Position numbers and translations under genes: made by a program. Positions 44,481-51,169 of a DNA stretch of 62,330 bases are shown here, one piece after another. Source of the stretch: Fibrobacterota bacterium (GTDB lineage: Bacteria > Fibrobacterota > Chitinivibrionia > Chitinivibrionales > Chitinispirillaceae). The stretch's first letter is position 1. Each line of letters starts with the position of its first letter. The notes under the pieces were generated by a model. It was not told the DNA's origin and searched no databases. It was given only the letters and a program-made list of their open reading frames with translations. The stretch lies in the NCBI GenBank assembly GCA_023436145.1, contig JAEZKP010000053.1, forward strand, positions 1 to 62,330, written 5' to 3'.

Positions 44481-45683
44481 ATGCGAATTAATCACAATAT
44501 CTCCTCGATGTACACTCAAAGTCACCTTTTTAAGGTGAATCGCAGTCTGACTAAATCTCTTGAAAGACTTTCCACCGGGATAAGAATCAACAAGGCATCA
44601 GATGATGCTGCAGGGTTGGGAGTTTCTGAAAACCTGCGAATTCAGACCAGAGGAATGGAACAGGCGCTGAAAAACACCCAGGATGCTATTGCTCTGCTTA
44701 ATATTGCTGATGGGGCTCTTAATGAACAGGCTGATATTCTGCAAAGAATGAGAGAGCTGGTTGTGCAGGCACAAAACGATACCTATACTCAGACGGAGCG
44801 CGAATATCTGGGGCAGGAGTTTGGTTCTCTGATGAAAGAACTGGACCGGATTGCTTCGGTTACCAGATACAATGGAATGCAGATATTTGCAACACCTGAA
44901 AACAGTGGAAATGCCAATAACGGAATATATGCTAGTCCATCGGGTGCACCTGAAACCGCACATAAAACCAATATTCAATCCAGTGCACTGGGAAATGTTG
45001 CTGCCTTTGGTGCGAACGACCAGGCAAGCGGGCATCATTTCAACATGATGATAGGAGCTAATTATTCGGATGTAGATGTAGCGGCTTATACTGGTGGTAC
45101 CCGTGAGTTTTATTCGGATAGTGCAGCTAACATGATTACCATAGCTTTTGGTCAGATGGATTCCAATGCACTTTTCCATAAGTTTCCACCCGGTGCTTTA
45201 AATACTCCTTTCGATATTGATGGATCAGGATTATTTGGTGACTTCTCCTGGAATCCGGACATGACTGGAGATTTTGGTGATATGTATATCAATATGGCAT
45301 TTCAGAATTTTGAAGGCCGCGATGCTACAGTAAAGGACAAATTAAATCTGATACATCAGCTGATCGATGGTAAACTGAGTAATATCTCCTCAAATACCAG
45401 CATGATGCTTTTTTCCGGTGCCGGTGATGGTCCAACCGGGCTTGAACGGGTTAACCAGATGCGTGCGAAAATCGGAGCTATGATAAACCGGCTTGAACAC
45501 TCCTCTAATAATCTGATGAATCAGATAACTCAGACTCAGTCAGCTGAATCTCTGATTCGGGACTCTGATTTTGCATCGGAAACCGCTAATTTCACCAGAA
45601 ATCAGATTATCACTCAATCTTCTACCGCTATGCTGGCACAAGCTAATACCAATCCTCAGATGATATTACAATTATTGCGATAA
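44481..45683 (+). CDS. fliC: Flagellin
   Basis: The 400-residue filament subunit has conserved D0/D1 ends: MRINHNISSMYTQSHLFKVN and LSTGIRINKASDDAAGLGVSE at the N terminus, and SLIRDSDFASETANFTRNQI ending LQLLR at the C terminus. The central variable domain is short (about residues 150-310) and acidic/aromatic. The ATG at 44481 with AAGGA upstream is preferred over an earlier TTG. No terminator is visible between its stop codon and the RiPP cassette. Confidence 0.95.
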   Translation: MRINHNISSMYTQSHLFKVNRSLTKSLERLSTGIRINKASDDAAGLGVSENLRIQTRGMEQALKNTQDAIALLNIADGALNEQADILQRMRELVVQAQNDTYTQTEREYLGQEFGSLMKELDRIASVTRYNGMQIFATPENSGNANNGIYASPSGAPETAHKTNIQSSALGNVAAFGANDQASGHHFNMMIGANYSDVDVAAYTGGTREFYSDSAANMITIAFGQMDSNALFHKFPPGALNTPFDIDGSGLFGDFSWNPDMTGDFGDMYINMAFQNFEGRDATVKDKLNLIHQLIDGKLSNISSNTSMMLFSGAGDGPTGLERVNQMRAKIGAMINRLEHSSNNLMNQITQTQSAESLIRDSDFASETANFTRNQIITQSSTAMLAQANTNPQMILQLLR

Positions 45684-45795
45684 TTTGACTTATGCAACCT
45701 GGCCTATTCCTTCTTTGGAGGGTAGGTCAGGGAAAATAATTGCACTTTTTTCTCTCACTGTTGTAGTTTTCTTTTTTTTACACCTGGTGTCATTA

Positions 45796-46632
45796 ATGGA
45801 AGTGCATACCTCAATCGGGCCTTTAAAAATAACCGTTTCCTTTTGTTCTGACCTCTTTGAATTTTCAAAATGCCTGTCCCTTTTTGAGGCCGGTACCAAA
45901 GGCAATGAATATTTTATAGAAACCCGCACAGTGGAAAGTCTTTCTGTTCCCTCTGATGCGAAAAATCGCAGAGATCATTATTTTGTGGAACATAGTCTTT
46001 ACGATTTATGTTTTGGAAATCAGCACTTTTCTTTAAGGATAAATCTGGCACAAAAAAGCGCCGTCTTAACCGTGGTATCCGATTTTAAAGATAAAGGATT
46101 ACTTCTGTTTAATGCTTTCAAATGGTTTCTTTCATTGATCACCATTGATAACGGAGGAATCCCTGTGCATTGCTCAAATATGATAAGAATTAATAAAGCC
46201 CTTCTTTTTATCGGTAAATCAGGATCTGGAAAGTCAACCATTTCAAATCTTCTTTCCATAGACCGGCAATCGTGGCAGAAGGGAAGTGATGAATTAAACC
46301 TTATTTTTAAGCAGGATTCAGCAGTTTATGCCTATGCCACACCTTATTTGTCTTTCGATTCGGACCTGAGGACTTCTGGAGCTTCAGTTGAGCACCTTTT
46401 TTTCCTGAACCATTCATCCCACAATTTTGTTTCTGATTTTCCCAAAAAAAATATTTACTGGAACATACTGAAAAATATTTATACCATTCCGGCAAATGAG
46501 AGCCTGGCTGAGAAGATGTATTACAATGTAGAATTGATCTCTGAGTCGGTGAAATGCTCAGATCTTTTTTTTATTAATAATCAATCTGTTAAGCAGTTTA
46601 TAGAAGAGTGGATGGATAACCAAGATGTTTAA
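45796..46632 (+). CDS. HPr kinase-like P-loop ATPase of RiPP cassette
   Basis: The protein has about 278 residues. Walker A GKSGSGKST lies at about 140-148, preceded by the HprK-type strand and GIPVHCSNMI segment. DELNLIF follows in place of the Walker B region. HprK-like proteins without the HPr partner are regular members of PqqD/radical-SAM peptide cassettes, where they may phosphorylate or chaperone peptide. The start is uncertain: the frame is open to a TTG at 45685 that would add a hydrophobic segment (IIALFSLTVVVFFFLHLVSL). The ATG at 45796 has only a weak ribosome binding site. It overlaps the next gene by 8 bp. Confidence 0.78.
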   Translation: MEVHTSIGPLKITVSFCSDLFEFSKCLSLFEAGTKGNEYFIETRTVESLSVPSDAKNRRDHYFVEHSLYDLCFGNQHFSLRINLAQKSAVLTVVSDFKDKGLLLFNAFKWFLSLITIDNGGIPVHCSNMIRINKALLFIGKSGSGKSTISNLLSIDRQSWQKGSDELNLIFKQDSAVYAYATPYLSFDSDLRTSGASVEHLFFLNHSSHNFVSDFPKKNIYWNILKNIYTIPANESLAEKMYYNVELISESVKCSDLFFINNQSVKQFIEEWMDNQDV

Positions 46633-46885
46633 AATTAATCCTGAGATCTCGCTAAAAAAGATAGCCGATGAAATTTTCATGTATAACCGTCAGCAGTCTC
46701 TTATCCATTCCTTTAATGAAACAGGTGCTCTTATTCTGGAATCGATTCAGCAACAGATGGATATTGAACAAATCTGTCAAAAGGTTGTGTCTCAATACGA
46801 AATAGGGCCACAGGAAGCCAGGGAAGATATTCTGCAGTTTATTGAATCACTGCTTCAACAGAATATCATTCAGAAAGTGCTATGA
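46625..46885 (+). CDS. PqqD-like peptide chaperone (RiPP recognition element)
   Basis: An 86-residue winged-helix PqqD-type protein (FMYNRQQSLIHSFNETGALI, IEQICQKVVSQYEI, then DILQFIESLLQQNII). In RiPP pathways this fold binds the leader peptide and presents it to the radical SAM enzyme. It overlaps the upstream gene by 8 bp and the radical SAM gene by 4 bp (ATGA), indicating translational coupling and fixed stoichiometry. Confidence 0.88.
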   Translation: MFKINPEISLKKIADEIFMYNRQQSLIHSFNETGALILESIQQQMDIEQICQKVVSQYEIGPQEAREDILQFIESLLQQNIIQKVL

Positions 46886-47946
46886 TCAGTAATCCTTATA
46901 TAATTCAAAAGCTTAAGAAATTAGCGGATCTGGGTTATCCTTTCAATGCCACCATTGAACTGACCAGCCGCTGTAATATATCATGTAAATATTGCTATAT
47001 CGATAGCGGGACAGGGGAACTGGATACTGCAAACGTAAAGTTTGCCATCGACCGGCTGGATCAGGCCGGAGTGTGCACGCTTCTGGTGACCGGAGGAGAA
47101 CCTTTCATTAGAAAAGATATTCTGGAGATACTTACGTATATTTTTCAGAAGAATTTTTTTGAAATTTACATATTCAGTAATGGTACTCTTCTGAATAAAA
47201 AACATATAGAATTTCTGGCTGACAACAGCCGCCTGCTTAATCTTTTCAGAATCTCCTTTTTTTCACATATTCCTGAGGTTCATGACCGGTTTGTGGGTGT
47301 GCCCGGCTCTTTTGATAAAGCACTTCATACTGCCAGATCATTGCTTTCAAAAGGTGTGCGAACCGGAATACTGATTAATGCATTAAGCCAGAATGTGGAA
47401 AGTATCGAAATAACCAGGAATTTCTTTCAATCACTTGGTTTCAAGGTTCAGATTGGTAAAAGTAAGTTACTTTCTACCCAGCAGATTAAAAATGAATTTA
47501 TAGATACTGTCTCTGAGGAGTTTTATACTACTTATTACAAAGGTATCTGTAAAGAGATGGCCCACAATCTCAAGTGCCAGCTTGAAGAGGAAACCAGGTA
47601 TAGTAGAGAATCACAATGCCTTTGCGAAGGCCTTTTTGGTCTGATATCGATCCGCTCCGATGGAAGTATTACTCCCTGTCTGACTTTTCGCAATCTGTCA
47701 CTGGGAAACATTGTCAGCGATCAACGACCTCTCCGGGAAATATATACTTCATCGGAAATTTACCAGACTCTTAAAAAAATCAAAAAATCGGATATCGGTA
47801 AGTGCAGAAGCTGTAAATATATAAATGTTTGTGTTATCTGCCCGGGAATTATGCATTCTGAAAACGGTGATTTCTCTACTCCATCTGCCATGTTCTGTAA
47901 TAATGTGAAAGCACTGGAAAAAATCATTCATCCGCAAATTCCATGA
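46882..47946 (+). CDS. Radical SAM/SPASM peptide-modifying enzyme
   Basis: The 354-residue enzyme has the radical SAM motif CNISCKYC (C31, C35, C38) in an N-terminal partial TIM barrel, with TGGEPF as SAM-binding motif. A C-terminal SPASM domain has spaced cysteines: CLCEGLFGL, TPCLTFRNL, GKCRSCKYINVCVIC and MFCNN. These bind auxiliary Fe-S clusters. Relatives install thioether or C-C cross-links in peptides such as sactipeptides. It is coupled to PqqD before it and the peptidase after it, both by ATGA overlaps. Confidence 0.93.
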   Translation: MISNPYIIQKLKKLADLGYPFNATIELTSRCNISCKYCYIDSGTGELDTANVKFAIDRLDQAGVCTLLVTGGEPFIRKDILEILTYIFQKNFFEIYIFSNGTLLNKKHIEFLADNSRLLNLFRISFFSHIPEVHDRFVGVPGSFDKALHTARSLLSKGVRTGILINALSQNVESIEITRNFFQSLGFKVQIGKSKLLSTQQIKNEFIDTVSEEFYTTYYKGICKEMAHNLKCQLEEETRYSRESQCLCEGLFGLISIRSDGSITPCLTFRNLSLGNIVSDQRPLREIYTSSEIYQTLKKIKKSDIGKCRSCKYINVCVICPGIMHSENGDFSTPSAMFCNNVKALEKIIHPQIP

Positions 47947-48392
47947 ATATCTACAAAGAAATTATAGTTGAACATGGTTTCATGAATTTCTCCATAAAGG
48001 GGAATTCGATGGAACCGCTGCTCAGAGATGGTGATTTGGTCAGAATCTGTAAAACAACATGTTTTAAAACTGGTGACTGTTATATATTTAAAAATAATGA
48101 TAAGCTTCTACTTCACAGGCTTGCGCATCGATGCGGGGATTACTTTTATTTTATTGGTGATAATAGTAACAATTTTGAAAAGGTCAGCAGAGAACAGATT
48201 TGTGGGGTATTATATGACAGCCGATGCAATTTTTTGGAAAAGAAACTTATCAGTTTTATTAACCGGTTGTATCTGATCATTTATAAATGGTGGCCTATTC
48301 GCAGGTTGCAAGGTTTTCGTAAAAAAGCAATTCGATTACTATACAGGAGTTTTCATGAAAAAACAATACCAGAAACCTCAAATCTACACTGA
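47943..48392 (+). CDS. S24/S26-family peptidase, probable RiPP leader peptidase
   Basis: The 149-residue protein has SIKGNSMEPLLRDGDLVRI with nucleophile S22. LLLHRLAHRCG carries a His (H58) where type I signal peptidases have Lys, as in the SEC11/SipW branch. IGDNSNNFEKVSREQICGVL is the third conserved block. One hydrophobic segment (LISFINRLYLIIYKWW) lies near the C terminus. Its place directly before the precursor gene, with a 38-nt overlap, suggests it processes or matures the peptide. That function is inferred. Confidence 0.85.
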   Translation: MNIYKEIIVEHGFMNFSIKGNSMEPLLRDGDLVRICKTTCFKTGDCYIFKNNDKLLLHRLAHRCGDYFYFIGDNSNNFEKVSREQICGVLYDSRCNFLEKKLISFINRLYLIIYKWWPIRRLQGFRKKAIRLLYRSFHEKTIPETSNLH

Positions 48393-48522
48393 AGATGTCA
48401 GTATCGCTTTTGCCCAAAACTGCTGTGCACCAATTGAAACGCCATCCGGGTTTAATCAGTTTTCCGGTATGTTCTGTTCGGCGTGCACTATTCAAAAAGT
48501 CTACGAATATCTTCAGTGCTGA
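48355..48522 (+). CDS. Cys-rich RiPP precursor peptide candidate (55 aa)
   Basis: ATG at 48355 follows AGGAG (48346-48350). The frame codes a leader-like N terminus (MKKQYQKPQIYTEDVSIAFA) and a core with five Cys at residues 23, 24, 41, 44 and 55: NCC, then FCSAC, and a terminal LQC. It overlaps the peptidase gene by 38 nt and the convergent nucleotidyltransferase gene by 10 nt. Small size, Cys-rich core and position behind PqqD, radical SAM and peptidase genes make it the likely substrate of the cassette. The start is fixed by the ribosome binding site. Confidence 0.82.
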   Translation: MKKQYQKPQIYTEDVSIAFAQNCCAPIETPSGFNQFSGMFCSACTIQKVYEYLQC

Positions 48523-49325
48523 GCTTTAAAGGTTTTTGTAAATATTTTATGTTTTAAAAGCCAGAGTGGCTTTCTGTCAAACGGTAACTCGAGTATAAGC
48601 CTGCGTATCAGGGGACTTAAGCCACTATACCTGTCAAAGCTGAATTTAGCTAACAGATCAGTATACCAGTTGCTCCAGTCAGGAGTATCTATTTCTTTGT
48701 GGTAAAGCTTTGCGTACATTTTGATAATAAACCAGATAAATCTTTTGATCCCGGTTTTCTCTGCTCTGAGCCAGAAATCTTCCCATACAAAACCGCTCTG
48801 CTCTTCCAGAACAGCAATTTCGGAAAAAAATGAGAGTTCAAATTTCTGGTGTATATGGTGTAAATAATGACAGATGTGAATCAGCATTGCATCGGCTGGG
48901 GAAGGTAAGATACAGGTGGAATTTTTAACTATTCCCCTGAGGAAGAGTTCCTGATCTGATAGAAGGAAGCGGGCTGGTGCACAGATCAGGTATTTGATTT
49001 CCAGATACACGGTCCGGTTAAAGCATTGGAATATGAAGGGTTGCTCGTAATCAAAGTACCCGGTTATAAGTCTGGTTTCTTCTAAAGAGTCAAAGTGGCG
49101 TACCACTCTTTGAAAATCCTCTTTTTTCACCAGAATATCGATATCTCTCATTGTTCTGGAAGATAATTTTGAACTCAAACCGGAAGCGATCAGGAAAGCG
49201 CCTTTAAGAGGCATGTAGGAAACGGCTATTTTCCGGAAATGGTCCTCAATTATCTGAAGTATATCACTATAAACCAGCTGGGTTATCTGCCAGTCTGTCA
49301 GAGGTTTTTTTGGAATAGAAGGCAC
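48513..49325 (-). CDS. Nucleotidyltransferase-fold family protein (NTP_transf_5 type)
   Basis: The 270-residue protein has the DxD metal motif in RTMRDIDILVKKEDF, a preceding MPLKGAFLIASG, and ADAMLIHICHYLHHIHQ. This is the pattern of the uncharacterised nucleotidyltransferase family often found in lasso-peptide and related RiPP clusters with HprK-like ATPases. It is convergent with, and overlaps by 10 bp, the precursor gene, so it completes the cassette from the opposite strand. The start is a GTG without a clear ribosome binding site. Confidence 0.78.
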   Translation of the reverse strand: MPSIPKKPLTDWQITQLVYSDILQIIEDHFRKIAVSYMPLKGAFLIASGLSSKLSSRTMRDIDILVKKEDFQRVVRHFDSLEETRLITGYFDYEQPFIFQCFNRTVYLEIKYLICAPARFLLSDQELFLRGIVKNSTCILPSPADAMLIHICHYLHHIHQKFELSFFSEIAVLEEQSGFVWEDFWLRAEKTGIKRFIWFIIKMYAKLYHKEIDTPDWSNWYTDLLAKFSFDRYSGLSPLIRRLILELPFDRKPLWLLKHKIFTKTFKAQH

Positions 49326-49441
49326 AAAAAGTTATCCAATAGAATTTGTTTATTTTAATGCACTGACGCTTGCAGAAAGATCAGCAGTAAAAAACCAATA
49401 TATCAAAAGATTGCAGGGTAATTCAAGTCATCTTTTCAGAT

Positions 49442-49478
49442 GTGTCCGGAAAAGCTGAGATGAATTTTATCCGGACAC
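49442..49478. terminator. Inverted repeat downstream of pfpI
   Basis: GTGTCCGGA / TCCGGACAC arms with an 18-nt spacer, followed on the plus strand by TTTATT. It lies 35 bp after the stop of the PfpI gene (minus strand) and probably ends that transcript. Confidence 0.5.
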
Positions 49479-49512
49479 TTTATTGCTTGCATCCTCTTTT
49501 TCAGCATACTTA

Positions 49513-50022
49513 TCATTTCAGTTTTTTAAGGCAGGCATCAATGAATGCAGGAATATCAGAAGGGTTGCGACTGGAAACAATATTTCCATCTATTACCACT
49601 TCCTGATCGATAAATTCTGCTCCGGCATTTTTGATATCCTGGATAATTGATTTGTATCCGGTAACCTTTTTTCCTCTAAGGACCTGAGCAGAGATAAGAA
49701 GCTGAGGGGCATGACAAATGGCGAAGACCGGTTTTCCGGATTCAACAAAATCACGAACCAGTTTTACCGGTGCATCTTGTGCTCGTAATTTATCGGGTGA
49801 GTAGCCTCCTGGTATAAAAAGTGCATCGTAAGAGGGGATATTTGAAGAATCCGCTACATCATCTATTCTTACTGTGGTCTTATCCTTGGCACCTTTAACA
49901 ACTGATCCTTTTTCCAACCCGATATGCACCAGCTTATGCCCATTGTCTAGGAAGGCAGCGGCAGGTTTACTATATTCCACATCTTCAAAGTAATCTGTGA
50001 TCAGGACTGCTATAGTAGCCAT
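49513..50022 (-). CDS. DJ-1/PfpI-family protein
   Basis: The 169-residue class I glutamine-amidotransferase-like fold has the nucleophile elbow AICHAPQLL (C103, H104) and the acidic partner in DYFEDVEY. Members act as proteases, deglycases or stress proteins. AAAGGATAACCGGTAA precedes the ATG. It is followed closely upstream by the helix-hairpin-helix and F420-type reductase genes on the same strand, with 24-bp gaps, so the three probably form an operon. Confidence 0.9.
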   Translation of the reverse strand: MATIAVLITDYFEDVEYSKPAAAFLDNGHKLVHIGLEKGSVVKGAKDKTTVRIDDVADSSNIPSYDALFIPGGYSPDKLRAQDAPVKLVRDFVESGKPVFAICHAPQLLISAQVLRGKKVTGYKSIIQDIKNAGAEFIDQEVVIDGNIVSSRNPSDIPAFIDACLKKLK

Positions 50023-50046
50023 TTACCGGTTATCCTTTCTAAAATA

Positions 50047-50307
50047 TCAGGTTTGTCGGTTTTTTCCGGGCAGTTTTCCCAGATAAACGTTCCGTTTTAG
50101 TTTTTCTGCGATCAGATGATCAAATCCCTCCACGTTTTCAATTTCGTCGAGACTTCGGAAACCATGATGTTTATCTCTGTATCTGATCAGAGCCTGGGCC
50201 ATCTCTTTTCCGATTCCCTGAACCCTGGATAGTTTTTCCATGTCTGCATTGTTAAGGTTGACCAGCTGAGAGGCATTTTCCCGGTATTTTCTGGTTTGCT
50301 CCTCCAT
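50047..50307 (-). CDS. ComEA-like helix-hairpin-helix protein
   Basis: An 86-residue cytosolic protein with tandem HhH motifs (LVNLNNADMEKLSRVQGIGK, MAQALIRYRDKHHGF, VEGFDHLIAEKL). This is the ComEA-type DNA-binding module without a signal peptide or anchor. AGAAGGAGAAC precedes the ATG. Confidence 0.8.
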   Translation of the reverse strand: MEEQTRKYRENASQLVNLNNADMEKLSRVQGIGKEMAQALIRYRDKHHGFRSLDEIENVEGFDHLIAEKLKRNVYLGKLPGKNRQT

Positions 50308-50331
50308 AAACTTGTTCTCCTTCTGTGATTG

Positions 50332-50979
50332 TTACTTTTTCGAACGGGCTTCATGGTAAAGAATCAAATCTTTTATTTGTGTTTGGGTTAGAGCTTTGCC
50401 AAAAATTATACCTCCCGGATCCATTTGCTTTGATTGGTGAAGAGGTCCCAGAAAGTATGGATTAAATCCCGCATCATTTATCAATTGTATGGCAATCTTT
50501 TGAGCCGATTCATTATCAGAAGAAAATGGGACTGAGATGGCGTACGCGGCTCTGTGAGACATCGATTCAAGATCAAAATGACAGATACTGCAGAAAGCTC
50601 GCACCACTTTTGATTTTGGTAGCTTTTCCTGAGTGGCGACACCTGAGGCGATATTTCTGCGTGTTATTTCGACTGCACTGGCTCCATCACGCTCCTCAAC
50701 AGGGTTCATGGTATCAATAATCACCTTGTTTTCCAGAAATTCGCCGCATTTCTGAATTACCTGCTCAAGCTGCCCCAAAGGAATCGATAATACGACTGTT
50801 TCGCCAAATTTTGCCGCTTCTTCCACAGAGCCCCTTCGGCAGGCAGGTTCACATTTTTTTAACAGGGAATCAAGTTTTTCCGGATGTTTGGAACTGACCA
50901 TAATCTGATGGCCGCTACCTGCCCATAATTCTGCAAGAATGCTGCCAATGCGCCCGGTCCCGATGATCCCAATATTCAT
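50332..50979 (-). CDS. NADPH-dependent F420 reductase-type oxidoreductase
   Basis: The 215-residue Rossmann protein starts MNIGIIGTGRIGSILAELWA, the GxGxxG NADP-binding site, followed by MVSSKHPEKL and TVVLSIPLGQL. VIIDTMNPVEERDG follows, as in the F420H2:NADP oxidoreductase family. Whether F420 is used here is unknown. GGGGAGG precedes the ATG. Confidence 0.85.
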   Translation of the reverse strand: MNIGIIGTGRIGSILAELWAGSGHQIMVSSKHPEKLDSLLKKCEPACRRGSVEEAAKFGETVVLSIPLGQLEQVIQKCGEFLENKVIIDTMNPVEERDGASAVEITRRNIASGVATQEKLPKSKVVRAFCSICHFDLESMSHRAAYAISVPFSSDNESAQKIAIQLINDAGFNPYFLGPLHQSKQMDPGGIIFGKALTQTQIKDLILYHEARSKK

Positions 50980-51169
50980 GGAAAACCTCCCCGGTTAAAG
51001 AAGGATTACTGGTTGGTTATAATGCTTTGAACATGCAAGAGTTATTCCGTGCGGGGAAAATAGAAGGCAAAACAGGTCAATGAGGGTATAATTTCATGCG
51101 AGGATCATCTGCACTGAGAATCTCAGTACAGATGATAAATTTGTCAATAGCACAAACATCTTAATTGAT

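Noticed and set aside
45685..45796. TTG start for the HprK-like gene giving a membrane segment
   Set aside because: No ribosome binding site, and HprK-like proteins have no N-terminal helix of this kind. Kept only as an alternative in the entry.
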